Under the pieces are notes generated by a model. The model did not search any database. It had not been told where the DNA came from and was given only the letters and a program-made list of their open reading frames with translations. A stretch of 34,902 bases of DNA from Planctomycetia bacterium (GTDB taxonomy: Bacteria; Planctomycetota; Planctomycetia; Planctomycetales; Planctomycetaceae). Below are positions 1 to 9,400 of this stretch, piece after piece; within the stretch, counting starts at the first letter, position 1; each line of letters begins with the position of its first letter. The stretch lies in contig JAPLNX010000517.1 in the NCBI GenBank assembly GCA_026400935.1, positions 1 to 34,902 of the forward strand. Direction: 5' to 3'. The position numbers and the translations under genes were made by a program.

Positions 1-2323
1 GACAAAGTTCGTTAATGATCGCGTCATTCGTCGCCGCCGATTGAACCAGCCGAGCGACTCGACCAGTCGCGCTCGCGACCTTCGCTTCAACTTCCGGCGC
101 GTTCATCAGGTGCAAAGCTTGTGACATCGTCGGTTCGCTGGAACGACCGCATTCGCACGGACTGGTCCGTTCGGGACGACCGAAGATCTCCAAAAAGTAT
201 GACGGCAACCGATTGTCCCACAACTCAATCGCCCGCGTTCCCGGCGGCCGGCCCTGAAACGATTCCGCTTCGCCGGTCGCTCGGCAGATCGCATCGAGCA
301 GCACTTCGGCCGGCAACCGCTTGACGTAATGGTGCGAAAAGTTCTGCTCGTCATCGCGGTTGGTCGAGTTCGTGACGCTCGCCAATTGATACGTCCGAGA
401 GTTCAGAATCAGTCGCATCAGCGATTTCAAATCGAACTTCGCGGCGACCATACGTTCCGTCAAATGAGCGAGCAGCGGTTCGTTCGTCGGCGGGTTCGTC
501 GATCGGATGTCGTCTTCAGGCTCAACCAGTCCGCGTCCGAGAAAATGCTTCCACAAGCGATTCGCGACCAGCTTCGCAAACCACGGGTTGTCCGCCGCCA
601 CAAGCCACTGCGCCAGCACGCGCCGCGGATCGCTCCCTGCCTCGGCAAACACGACGCCGTCGAGCGGTCGCGTCGGCACCAGCTTGTTCGATAACGGAAT
701 CCGCGTCTCCCGCAACCCGGCGTGATACACGAGCACGCGGCCCGGCGCGATCGGCTTCCGTTCCAGCCCGTTGAAGAAACCGGACAGCCCATAAAAATCA
801 TCCTGCGACCATTTTTCAAACGGGTGGTGATGACACTGAGCACACTCAATCCGCACGCCGAGAAACGCCTGACTGACGATGCGGGCGAGTTCTTCCGACG
901 TCTCGACCGCTCGGAACAAATTCACCGGGCCGTTCGTACCGGAGTTCCCCGTCGCCGTGATCAACTCAGCGACCCATTGATCGTACGGCCGATTGCGAAC
1001 GAACTGCTCCCGCAACCAACGATGCAATTCGTAAGCGCCCCGCTCGCCCAACTTCTGCCGATCGACCAGCAAGATGTCGGACCAGACCAGCGCCCAATAG
1101 TCGGCGTAGTCGGGGCGTTCGAGCACTCGATCAATCCACCGCGCCCGCTTGTCCGCTCGCTGATCGTTGAGGAACTCGCGAGCCTCTTCCGGCGAGGGCA
1201 ACGTGCCGATCGTGTCGAGCCACACGCGCCGCAAGAACGTCGCATCGTCCGCCAACTCCGACGGCACGAGCTGCATCTTGCGCAGCTTGGCCAATACCAG
1301 TTCGTCGACCGAATTTTGAATCGGAAACTCAAACGGCGTGGACGCGGCCGCTCGCGGCAACTGCAACTGCACGCTGGCAACTTGCCCCATGTAATGCACC
1401 GTGATCGCCGCCTCCCCCGGTACTTGCCCGGTGCGGACGATCCCGGCACGATCGACTTCCGCAATCAGCGGCGCGTTCGAGGCATATCCCGCCGCCGACG
1501 TCACATCGCGAACGCTGCCGTCCGAATAATGAGCGGTCGCCAAAATTTGTTGTCGCGACGCCATTTCCATCACCCGATCGTTCGGGCTGACCGACAGCCG
1601 GACCAACGTCGGCGACCCCGCTTGAGCCGCCGGAGTCCCCTGCCGAATCCACGCCAGCAACACGTCGTAATCGGGCGATCCGACCTTCACCCGCTGACCG
1701 CCGCCATGCGCCACGACTCCGGTCGCCTTGCCCAGCAACAGACTCGTTTCCGGATTGCTCGCAAACAGCCGCCGACCGCGACCCTCTTTGACCAGCGCAT
1801 CGAAATCGGCCGCCGAATCGAATCCGAAGACCGACAGCTTGAATCCGTTTTGCCCCGACGCTTTCCCATGACAACCGCCGTTGTTGCAACCCAGCTTCGA
1901 GAACAACGGCAACAAATCATTCGCGAAGTCCACCGGCGGATACCCCGCGAAGTCACGCACGCGAACGGGAACGACGGCGTCCAATCCGTCGCACGTCACC
2001 CGCAGTTGCGTCTCGCCATCGGCCACGCCGACCGCGAGTCCCTCTTCAACGCGGACCACGTGAGCCTGATTGCTCTCCAAACGAACGCGATGCGTGACGT
2101 CGATCAACCGTCCGTCGGCTTGCTCGGCAGAGACAATGACTTGCTGAGTGCGATTGGTTCCAAGTAACACGATCGTTGTGGGTTCAACGTGAATTTTCTT
2201 AAGCAATCGCCTCTCATCCGCATGGCCTTGAGCGATCACGGTCAACCAGCAGTATCCCGCCAGCAATATCGCTCGCCATCGCGTCGCAAACTCAATCGGT
2301 CTGATTGCGGAAAAGAACTTCAT
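1..2323 (-). CDS. PSCyt1/PSCyt2/PSD1 (DUF1549-DUF1553) planctomycete cytochrome-like protein, 3' end outside window
   Basis: The reading frame is open from an ATG at 2323 to the left edge, about 774 residues with no stop, so the C-terminus is missing. The N-terminus looks like a signal peptide (hydrophobic stretch near residues 18-32). A PSCyt1-type haem motif CNNGGCHGKASGQNGFKLS follows at roughly residues 130-150; its Cys spacing is CX4CH. A Big-2-like Ig segment comes next, then DUF1549 with CAQCHHHPFEKW (CXXCH), then DUF1553 with the family-typical NRLWKHFLGRGLVEPEDD and LMRLILNSRTYQLAS. These domains are established for planctomycete surface or periplasmic proteins, often paired with DUF1501 proteins and suspected to act in polysaccharide use; the exact role is unknown. 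The nearest DUF1501 gene here is about 10 kb away. Start choice rests on the signal peptide. The overlapping 481-codon plus-strand frame is a shadow. Confidence 0.93.
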   Translation of the reverse strand, partial: MKFFSAIRPIEFATRWRAILLAGYCWLTVIAQGHADERRLLKKIHVEPTTIVLLGTNRTQQVIVSAEQADGRLIDVTHRVRLESNQAHVVRVEEGLAVGVADGETQLRVTCDGLDAVVPVRVRDFAGYPPVDFANDLLPLFSKLGCNNGGCHGKASGQNGFKLSVFGFDSAADFDALVKEGRGRRLFASNPETSLLLGKATGVVAHGGGQRVKVGSPDYDVLLAWIRQGTPAAQAGSPTLVRLSVSPNDRVMEMASRQQILATAHYSDGSVRDVTSAAGYASNAPLIAEVDRAGIVRTGQVPGEAAITVHYMGQVASVQLQLPRAAASTPFEFPIQNSVDELVLAKLRKMQLVPSELADDATFLRRVWLDTIGTLPSPEEAREFLNDQRADKRARWIDRVLERPDYADYWALVWSDILLVDRQKLGERGAYELHRWLREQFVRNRPYDQWVAELITATGNSGTNGPVNLFRAVETSEELARIVSQAFLGVRIECAQCHHHPFEKWSQDDFYGLSGFFNGLERKPIAPGRVLVYHAGLRETRIPLSNKLVPTRPLDGVVFAEAGSDPRRVLAQWLVAADNPWFAKLVANRLWKHFLGRGLVEPEDDIRSTNPPTNEPLLAHLTERMVAAKFDLKSLMRLILNSRTYQLASVTNSTNRDDEQNFSHHYVKRLPAEVLLDAICRATGEAESFQGRPPGTRAIELWDNRLPSYFLEIFGRPERTSPCECGRSSEPTMSQALHLMNAPEVEAKVASATGRVARLVQSAATNDAIINELC

Positions 2324-2633
2324 ACGCCAACGGACCTCGAAAATTCTGGACCGCACTTAAGCTTCGGCTGGACACGCGGGGAGCATAATACTGCCATGCT
2401 GGTGAAAAAACACCGAGTGACGAATTCGTCGCTTGAACGGTGGATACTGTTCTTCGCTTTCGACGAACAGAGCCGAGGAGTTTCATTCGAGATATTTGGT
2501 AATGAGGATCGCGATCCATTGTCTTCACTGTGGTTAGAAGCTGGCTCAAGCATTTGTGCTGATACAAAATCTTTCCCTGAGCTGAGATGTCCTCTGATCG
2601 AATTGCTCGATTCGCGTTGGTACCTTCTTGGTC
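2324..2633. other. intergenic stretch, nothing recognised
   Basis: This 310-bp gap separates the minus-strand PSCyt1 gene from the plus-strand sigma factor relic. It should hold the promoter of the PSCyt1 gene, but I see no convincing -35/-10 pair, hairpin or protein-like frame. Confidence 0.5.
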
Positions 2634-2922
2634 ATGTCCGACGTCACACAAATTCTTTCGCGCATCGAATAAGGCGATCATTCAACGGCTCAGCAACTGT
2701 TACCACTCGTGTATGGCGAATTGCGAAAGCTCGCGGGCCGCGGATCGGACAGAAAATCCAGGGCAGACATTGCAGGCAACGGCACTTGTTCATGAGGCGT
2801 ACTTGCGTGTTGTGGAGGTGGATCGTGTGCAGCATTGGGAAAATTGCGGTCATGTTTTTGCCACTGCGGCAGAGGCTATGCGGCGGATTCTGTTGGTGAA
2901 TGCTCGCCGCAAGATTCGACCA
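2634..2922 (+). pseudogene. ECF sigma factor relic (planctomycete ECF subfamily)
   Basis: Translation from the ATG at 2634 begins [12 protein letters not shown] and then hits TAA at 2670-2672, where the family normally has Gln or another residue. The same frame continues as [20 protein letters not shown]. After about 2715 the homology moves to another frame, reading [20 protein letters not shown] and [18 protein letters not shown], which are hallmark stretches of the planctomycete ECF sigma factors. The homology stops at about 2922, so the sigma-4 DNA-binding half is absent. There is therefore one nonsense change, one frameshift and a 3' truncation. It cannot make a working sigma factor. The neighbouring genes give no hint of the original target. 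Confidence 0.85.
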
Positions 2923-2998
2923 CTCGCTCGTATGTTGAAACCGCAGACCGGCGGATGTCAAAATTTGTGGTTGTGGTTGTTCGTGAAGAGCGTTGAAC

Positions 2999-3021
2999 TC
3001 TCGCTAACGCTTCGGGCTTGT
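2999..3021. repeat. possible short interspersed planctomycete repeat
   Basis: The string ctcgctaacgcttcgggctt lies directly after the sigma factor relic. I recall very similar strings as dispersed non-coding repeats in planctomycete genomes. That is recollection, not a search; only one copy is present in this window. Confidence 0.3.
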
Positions 3022-3110
3022 ATGAAATATCTCTGACGGAAATTTCCTCCGGCTCACGAATAATCCCGACTATCGCGTTCCGGCTGATCGCCATCGACAT
3101 TGAGAGACAC

Positions 3111-3917
3111 ATGATGCTTACGAAGACTTGGCTGGATTACATCCCGTTATGGGTACTGTTCACGGTGACGGTGCTGTTGGTGCTAGCGGCGATTGAAGGG
3201 GGATACCGTCTCGCCGTTTTCCGAAAGCGACAATCGGATAAGGAGATTGATGCTCCGATCGGCTCAGTGGTCGGTGGCATACTCGGCCTGTTGGCCTTTC
3301 TCCTGGCGTTTACGTTTGGGATGGCTGCCACTCGCTTCGATACGCGACGGCAATTGCTGCTCGACGAGGTGAATGCCATCGGTACTTGTTATTTGCGAGC
3401 AGACTTGGTGCCGGACCCAGAGCGTGTCGAAATTCGCCAACGCCTGCGGGAGTACGTTCATCTTCGAGCCGAAGTGATAAAGCAACCTCAGACGCTGCCA
3501 AAAATCCTCGCGCGTTCAGAAGCATTGCAGGACGAGTTGTGGTCTCAGGCGGTCTTAGTCGCAAAAAAAGATAGCAACTCGGAAATGCACGCCTTGTTCG
3601 TCGATTCGCTGAATGTCGTGATCGACTTTCACACGAAGCGCATCGTCGTTAGCCAGTACCATATCCCCAGCATTATCTGGCTGGCCCTGTACGGTCTCTC
3701 GATACTCTCGATGGTCGGGGTGGGCTATCAATTCGGACGAGCAGGCTCGCGCGACTTCGCGATCATTTTCTGTTTGGCTCTGGCCTTTTCGATTGTGATA
3801 GTCTTGATTGCGGATTTGGATCGCGTCTACGAGGGAATCCTGCAAGTCAGCCAACAACCAATGATCGAACTCGACCGTAAACTCGGAACCTCGGTCCCTA
3901 GAAGGGACGAACGATAG
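3111..3917 (+). CDS. DUF4239 (bestrophin-like) four-helix membrane protein
   Basis: This 268-residue protein has two hydrophobic helices near the N-terminus (about residues 8-30 and 48-70), a long soluble middle region rich in charged residues, and two more helices near residues 180-230. The segment after helix 2 (LAFLLAFTFGMAATRFDTRR) and the LLLDEVNAIGTCYLRADL stretch match my memory of the DUF4239 'bestrophin-like' family. Its biochemical activity is not established; channel function is only suggested by the family nickname. Two ATGs at 3111 and 3114 follow a GAGAG sequence. The frame is open back to 3018, but that extension is not hydrophobic and lacks a ribosome site. It stands alone between the sigma relic and the metal-efflux cluster. 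Confidence 0.8.
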   Translation: MMLTKTWLDYIPLWVLFTVTVLLVLAAIEGGYRLAVFRKRQSDKEIDAPIGSVVGGILGLLAFLLAFTFGMAATRFDTRRQLLLDEVNAIGTCYLRADLVPDPERVEIRQRLREYVHLRAEVIKQPQTLPKILARSEALQDELWSQAVLVAKKDSNSEMHALFVDSLNVVIDFHTKRIVVSQYHIPSIIWLALYGLSILSMVGVGYQFGRAGSRDFAIIFCLALAFSIVIVLIADLDRVYEGILQVSQQPMIELDRKLGTSVPRRDER

Positions 3918-4109
3918 ACGCTCGATTAACACTCCGCGTCTCAACTCCAAGTCAAAGACGATGATAGTTCCTGTGAAGTCGTGGAAGTTGAGTTAGTTCG
4001 TCAAGGTTAAAAGGATGCTCTTCCATCGAATTAGGGCGGGGGTTAAGGTCCGCTCACACTTTCATTGGCAAATGCCGATAGGGTGATCGTTGGAGGTTCT
4101 GGCACCATT

Positions 4110-4580
4110 ATGGTTCGTTGTTTGACAGTTCTGATCGCGCTCGTGGCTCAAGGCATCGCTTTGATGTCGCCGGTGTGCTTTGTTCGCTGCGTCGGCGCGG
4201 ACGGGCATGAGTGCGTGGAACTCGCGGGCATCGGCTGTCATTGCGGGGTTTGTGAGACCAATGAGTCCCTTCCGCAGTTGTGTGCTGTGACGACTTGCGA
4301 CCATTTTCACGATGACGAGGAACAAGAAGTTCCCGAAGGCTGGCAAGTCCGTTGTGATGAGTGTTCGTGCCAGCATTCGGTTATTGAGTCGGTTCCGCAG
4401 ACGCAGAATAAGTCGCAGGTGTCCGATGCGTTACAGGCGTGGCATGAAGTCCTATTGGCTCTAAACTCGTTCGATGTTGTTGCGACCGACAGCCGCTTGG
4501 ACTTTGCGAGCCTCTCGCTGTTGAGGCCACATGAGTCACCGCAGTTGGCCTTATTGGCGACCGTTGCACTGCGCGTCTAG
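4110..4580 (+). CDS. Small Cys-rich exported protein heading the metal-efflux cluster
   Basis: This 156-residue protein has an N-terminal hydrophobic stretch (LTVLIALVAQGIALM) that fits a signal peptide or anchor. A Cys-rich middle part includes CHCGVC, a CDHFHDDEE segment and CDECSC. Cys and His pairs of this type suggest metal coordination, which would fit the RND metal-efflux genes that follow, but I do not recognise a named family. A GGAGG lies about 13 bases before the ATG at 4110, a slightly long spacing; an upstream TTG at 4065 would only add a polar extension. The gene is 170 bp upstream of the adaptor gene on the same strand. Function as a metal-binding periplasmic protein is inference. 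Confidence 0.7.
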   Translation: MVRCLTVLIALVAQGIALMSPVCFVRCVGADGHECVELAGIGCHCGVCETNESLPQLCAVTTCDHFHDDEEQEVPEGWQVRCDECSCQHSVIESVPQTQNKSQVSDALQAWHEVLLALNSFDVVATDSRLDFASLSLLRPHESPQLALLATVALRV

Positions 4581-4650
4581 TCCTCTTTCGCACGACGCGG
4601 TTTCGCGGAGTTTGATCGTCCGCGAGTTCTTTTTTCCGTGTCTGTGATGC

Positions 4651-4703
4651 CAATTTTGATTTTTGATTGAACCGCAGAGCACATTCAAAATCAAAATCGA
4701 ACA
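4651..4703. repeat. AT-rich inverted motif pair upstream of the adaptor gene
   Basis: The string attttgatttttgattga (about 4653-4670) is followed by attcaaaatcaaaatcgaa (about 4683-4701), an imperfect inverted copy. The same word family recurs twice around the four-helix-bundle relic at 6153-6407. It sits in the gap before the adaptor gene and could form a weak hairpin. Confidence 0.6.
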
Positions 4704-4750
4704 TCTGAGCGGGCAACGCCATCAGCACGGACATCGTTACCAAGGGTGAC

Positions 4751-6157
4751 ATGATGCGAATTCCAAAATCACTTTGCTTCCTCGGTGTTATGGCTGGGCT
4801 TGGAGCCGGCGCTTTCTTCACGCGCGATCGCTGGATTGTTTTGATCGCTTCTCGCACGACACCGTCCGAAGCAGTTGAGGAAGCGGCCACACCGATTCCG
4901 GAGGCGAGCGTGCTCAAGCTCAGTCCGCAGGCTCGCAAAAACTTGGGGCTGGTCGCGAAGGCTGCGAAACCCCAAACGTATTGGAGGACGATTCAAGTCC
5001 CCGGCGCGATCGTGGATCGGCCGGGCCGTTCTGACCGAGGCGTGACTGCTCCCGCTGTCGGAGCCGTTGTTCAGATCCACGCCTTCCCTGGCGACACGGT
5101 GAAGCCCGGCGATCGTCTTTTCACGCTGCGGCTTTTCAGTGAGTACCTCCAGAACACGCAGTCGGAGTTGTTCAAGGCCACTCGCGAGACATTACTGGTG
5201 AAAGAACAGAAGGTGCGTTTGGCAGATGCGGCCAAGAACGGCGCGATTCCTGAGTCACGGATTGTCGAACTCGACAATCAACTGCGTCGGCAGTCCGCCG
5301 CCATTCAGGCGTATCGCCAAGACTTGCTGACGAGAGGGATCACCCCGTCACAGATTGATGGTGTCACGGAAGGGAAATTCGTCTCGACCATTGAAGTCGT
5401 CGCGCCACCGCCTGTCGCGGATGTGAAACGCGAACCGGAAATTGAACAAACTGCGTTTCCTTTGGTCGATCAACCTGCTGCTGGACCGGTCTACGAAGTT
5501 CAGGAACTCAAAGTCGATCTTGGTCAGCAGGTGCAAGCCGGGCAGCTACTTTCAATGCTGTCCAACCACCATTCGCTCTACATCGAAGGACATGCTTTTA
5601 AGCAAGAAGCTCCGTTTCTGGAGAGGGCGACGCAGAATGATTGGCCGATCCAGGTCGAGTTTGCCGAGGACGACCAGGCACATTGGCCATCGCTGGAGCA
5701 GTCCTTCCAGATTCGGCATCTCGCGAATTCCATTGACCCCACCAGCCGTACCTTTGATTTTTTCATTCCGCTGACGAATCAATCACGAGGCTACGAAAAA
5801 GAGGGCCAGACGTTTCTGGTTTGGCGGTTTCGACCGGGGCAGCGTGTGCGGTTGCACGTCCCGGTGGAAGAACTCAAAGACGTGCTCGTGTTGCCGTCCG
5901 ACGCTGTTGTGCGAGAAGGGCCGGAAGCCTACGTCTTCCGTCAGAACGGGGATCTCTTCAATCGCATCGCCGTGCATGTTCTGTATGAGGATCGCTTGCA
6001 CGTCGTGCTGGCCAACGACGACAGCATCACGCCGGGGCTGTATCTCGCGCAGAACGCAGCGGCATCGCTCAATCGAGTGCTCAAGGCACAAGCCGCCAAC
6101 GGTGTGCGTGCCGATGTTCATGTCCACGCCGACGGCACGGTACATGGGGCACATTGA
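4751..6157 (+). CDS. RND efflux periplasmic adaptor (HlyD/CusB type)
   Basis: This 468-residue protein has an N-terminal hydrophobic segment (FLGVMAGLGAGAFF) that serves as a signal or membrane anchor. A barrel-sandwich half-motif follows (VTAPAVGAVVQIHAFPGDTV, about residues 99-118), then a helical hairpin region (about 125-210) and the second lipoyl half (VDLGQQVQAGQLLSMLSN, about 257-274). The beta-barrel and membrane-proximal parts contain RPGQRVRLHVPVEEL and VLVLPSDAVVREG. The C-terminus is His-rich (VHVHADGTVHGAH), which could bind metal. Membrane-fusion proteins of this type link the RND pump to an outer-membrane channel. The start is the ATG doublet at 4751/4754 after AAGGGTGAC. The permease gene follows after a relic-filled gap. 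Substrate (Cu, Ag, Co, Zn, Cd) cannot be assigned. Confidence 0.9.
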   Translation: MMRIPKSLCFLGVMAGLGAGAFFTRDRWIVLIASRTTPSEAVEEAATPIPEASVLKLSPQARKNLGLVAKAAKPQTYWRTIQVPGAIVDRPGRSDRGVTAPAVGAVVQIHAFPGDTVKPGDRLFTLRLFSEYLQNTQSELFKATRETLLVKEQKVRLADAAKNGAIPESRIVELDNQLRRQSAAIQAYRQDLLTRGITPSQIDGVTEGKFVSTIEVVAPPPVADVKREPEIEQTAFPLVDQPAAGPVYEVQELKVDLGQQVQAGQLLSMLSNHHSLYIEGHAFKQEAPFLERATQNDWPIQVEFAEDDQAHWPSLEQSFQIRHLANSIDPTSRTFDFFIPLTNQSRGYEKEGQTFLVWRFRPGQRVRLHVPVEELKDVLVLPSDAVVREGPEAYVFRQNGDLFNRIAVHVLYEDRLHVVLANDDSITPGLYLAQNAAASLNRVLKAQAANGVRADVHVHADGTVHGAH

Positions 6158-6407
6158 TTTTTGATTTTCGATTGAGAGAGAGGCGATGACGGAATCTGAA
6201 TTGAAGAGGCTGAGTTCGCGGCCAAACTCGGCATTGTGGTCGAGAAAGCAGACGAGAGCGGCTACTGGCTTGAGCGAATCATCGACGGTGATCTGCTCAA
6301 GAAGACGCTCGTCGAGCTGTTGCTCACCGAAACAAACGAACTAACCGCGATCATGACCGCCGCGCACTATACGGCTCAGTCTTCAATCAAAAATCGAAAA
6401 TTCAAAA
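6153..6407. repeat. AT-rich inverted motifs bracketing the four-helix-bundle relic
   Basis: The word ttgatttttgattttcgatt (starting near 6154) stands right after the adaptor stop. The complement-type word tcaatcaaaaatcgaaaatt (starting near 6383) stands right before the permease ATG. They are imperfect inverted copies of each other and resemble the motif at 4651-4703. They bracket the truncated S23-like gene as if delimiting a small cassette. Confidence 0.6.
6186..6406 (+). pseudogene. Four-helix-bundle (S23/23S rRNA intervening-sequence type) protein relic
   Basis: An ATG at 6186, after AGAGAGG, begins MTESELKR, matching the usual N-terminus of four-helix-bundle (TIGR02436-like) proteins. 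In a different frame the text then reads AEFAAKLGIVVEKADESGYW, LERIIDGDLLKKTLVELLL and TNELTAIMTAAHYTAQ, the family's C-terminal half. The roughly 60 residues normally between them are missing and the two parts are out of frame, so this is an internally deleted remnant. The C-terminal part has no stop of its own and reads directly into the permease ATG in the same frame. An annotation starting the permease at the GTG at 6236 would wrongly fuse this relic to the pump. Confidence 0.75.
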
Positions 6408-9400
6408 TGCTTAACGCCGTCATTCGATTTTCGCTTCGCTACCGGATGCTCGTCGTGGTGATGAGTCTCGCCCTGCTCGTTTATGGCTCGTACCTCGCCA
6501 CGACCATGCCGATCGACGTGTTTCCTGACCTCGATCGGCCGCGTGTCATCATCATTACCGAATGTACTGGGCTCGCGACCGAGGAGGTGGAGACCCTCGT
6601 GACTCAACCCATCGAGGTGGCTTTGCTGGGCGCCAGCGGCGTACAAGCCGTGAGGAGCCAAACGACCGCTGGTTTGAATGTGATCTACATCGAGTTTGAT
6701 TGGACCACGGAAATCCGAGCGGCGCGGCAAACAGTTCAAGAACGACTCGGCACACTGGCCGGAGTCCTGCCCGAAGGGATTCGGCCGCAGATGACGCCGC
6801 CCGCTTCGATCATGGGTCAGATCGTCATTGCTGGGATCTACCGTCAGTCGGGACCGAACGGAGGCGAGTTGATGCCCGTTGGCAAGACGGGGTTGCTTGC
6901 GGAGTTAGTTCACGGCAGTGGCAAGTCGCGACAGGTTTCCGTCTGGCATCCAGCCGAGCGGCACCAACTCGATTCGTGGCAGTCGGTGAATGTGGACAGC
7001 ATCACCTGGGCGGACGTTGCCGAACAACGCAGAGCCACGCTGACCATCAAGGGGCAGCAGCACGACATTCATTTCCCAACGGCAGAATCCCAGCAGATGG
7101 CATTGCGGACGATTGCCGATTGGGTGATCCGGCCGCGATTACTGAAAGTCACCGGCGTCGCAGAAGTGTTCATTCAAGGTGGTGACCGCAAGCAGTATCA
7201 GGTGCTCATTGATCCGGCCGCGTTGTTGGAATACGACGTGACGCTGCAAGAGGTCGAGCAAGCCCTCAAGGAAAGCAACATCAACACGAGCGGCGGCTTC
7301 GCGGTGCAAGGCGAAACCGAGCGACCGATTCGAGTACTGGGGCGGTTGGGACCGGACTCAGCGATGGTTCTCGACGACCTGCGGAGAATCCCGATCAAGG
7401 TCCACCAAGACCGCTCGATCTTGCTGAGCCAAGTCGCGCAGGTTGTCGAAGGACCGCAGTTCAAACGGGGCGACGGCAGTGTCAATGGCCGGCCGGGCGT
7501 CGTTTTCACAATCGTCAAGCAGCCACACGTTGATACGCGCTCGCTGACCGACCGACTGGAAGCAGCACTGAAAGAAGCGGAAGCCTCGCTGCCGGCCGAC
7601 ATCGTGATCAACTCGGAGCTGTTCCGGCTCAAGAACTTCATCGACCGAGGCATCTTCAACGTCGGTGAGGCGCTCGTCATCGGGGCCGTGCTGGTGCTCA
7701 TCATCCTATTCTTGTTTTTGCTCAACTTCCGCACAACTTTCATCACGCTGACGGCGATCCCCCTGTCTCTGGTCATCACGACGCTGGTGTTTCGCATCAT
7801 TGGAAACGTGACCGGAACGCATCTCTCTATCAACGTCATGACGCTGGGCGGCATCGCGGTCGCGATGGGTGAGTTGGTCGATGACGCGATTGTCGATGTC
7901 GAAAACATTTTTCGGCGGCTGAAGGAGAACAATCGTCGTCAACGTAGCCGTCACGCTTCGCAGGACGAGCCGAGCGTTCAACCGACGTCGAAGTCTTCTG
8001 AGCATTCAACGCTGAATCCCGCTTCGGCACGTCACGCGGAGCGTGACGGCTACGTATCGCCACTCCAGGTCGTCTATGAAGCCAGTAAAGAAATCCGCAG
8101 CGCGATCGTGTTCGGCACGGCGGTTGTGATTCTGGTTTTCCTGCCGTTATTCGCGCTGTCCGGCGTGGAAGGGCGATTGTTCGCGCCGCTCGGCGTGGCT
8201 TACATCGTTTCGATTCTGGCATCGCTGATCGTGTCGCTGACGGTGACGCCCGTGTTGTCGTACTACTTGCTGCCGCAGTCGAAGGCGACGCATGCGGAAC
8301 ACGACGGAGTGTTGCTGCGGTTCTTGAAATGGGGCGCGACGTTTCTGATCCGTCTCAGTATGGCTCGGCCGAGTTGGCTGCTGTTGCTGACGTGGTTGCT
8401 GGTTGGGTATGCCGCGTGGGAGATGTCGCACTTGGGGCGAAATTTCCTGCCGCAATTCGACGAAGGGAGCGTCCAAGTCAACGTGACATTGCCGCCGGGT
8501 TCATCGCTGCAAGCGTCGAATCAAACAGCCAAAGTTATCGACGCGAAGTTTGAGCAGATGCAGAAGTCTGAGAAGAACCGCAAAGGAGAGATCATCCACT
8601 TCGTCCGCCGCACGGGCCGGGCAGAGATGGACGAGCACGCAATGTCCGTCAGCGCCAGCGAATACATCCTCAGCATGAATCCGGAAAGCGGTCGTCATCG
8701 CGAAGACATCCTGAAGCAACTGTTGGCTGAACTGCGAGAAGAAGTGCCTGGTGTGGACATCGAAGTCGAACAGCCGTTGGCCCACCTCATCAGCCACATG
8801 GTCTCCGGAGTTTACGCGCAGATCGCGATCAAAATTCACGGCGACGACCTCGACACGCTGCAGCAACTTTCCGAGCGAGTGAAAGCCACGGTTCAGAGCG
8901 TGCCGGGTGTCACGCCTCCTGTCGTCGAGGCGATTCGTCAGACCGAAGAACTTCACATTCGGCTACGGTCGGACGACCTCGCGTTTCACGGACTGACGCG
9001 AGCCTACGTCGCTCAGGTCATTCAGACGGCTTTGCAGGGCGAAGTTGTGTCCCAAGTGTTGGAAGGACAGCGACGGTTCGACTTGCTGGTGCGGCTAGAA
9101 GAGAACTATCGCACGGATTACGCGAACCTCGGCCGCTTACGCATCGACCTGCCGAACAATCGTGGCCAGATCGAACTCCGCGAACTGGCCGACATCGGCG
9201 AGGGAGTCGGCCCCAACGCCGTCAATCGTGAGAACGCTCGCCGCCGCATCGTCATCCGGTGCAACACGCAGGACCGCGACCTCGCGAGTGCTGTCGCCGA
9301 AATCCAACAGCGAGTCGCCAACCAGATCACACTGCCCGAAGGTTACTTCATCGAATATGGCGGCCAGTTCGAGAGCCAACAACGAGCCACGACGCTCATT

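Noticed and set aside
722-2167. A 481-codon open frame on the plus strand
   Set aside because: It is antisense to the PSCyt1/PSD1 gene, is extremely Arg-rich and has no homology; the minus-strand frame holds haem motifs and conserved domains.
2189-2899. A 236-codon plus-strand frame across the PSCyt1 start
   Set aside because: It overlaps the PSCyt1 gene start and the sigma factor relic, and its translation has no family features.
6236-6406. N-terminal extension of the RND permease from a GTG
   Set aside because: This part is homologous to four-helix-bundle proteins, not to RND pumps, and the permease family N-terminus begins at 6407.
8147-8476. Several minus-strand frames inside the RND permease gene
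   Set aside because: They are shadows of the strong plus-strand gene, rich in Arg, Gln and His through codon bias.
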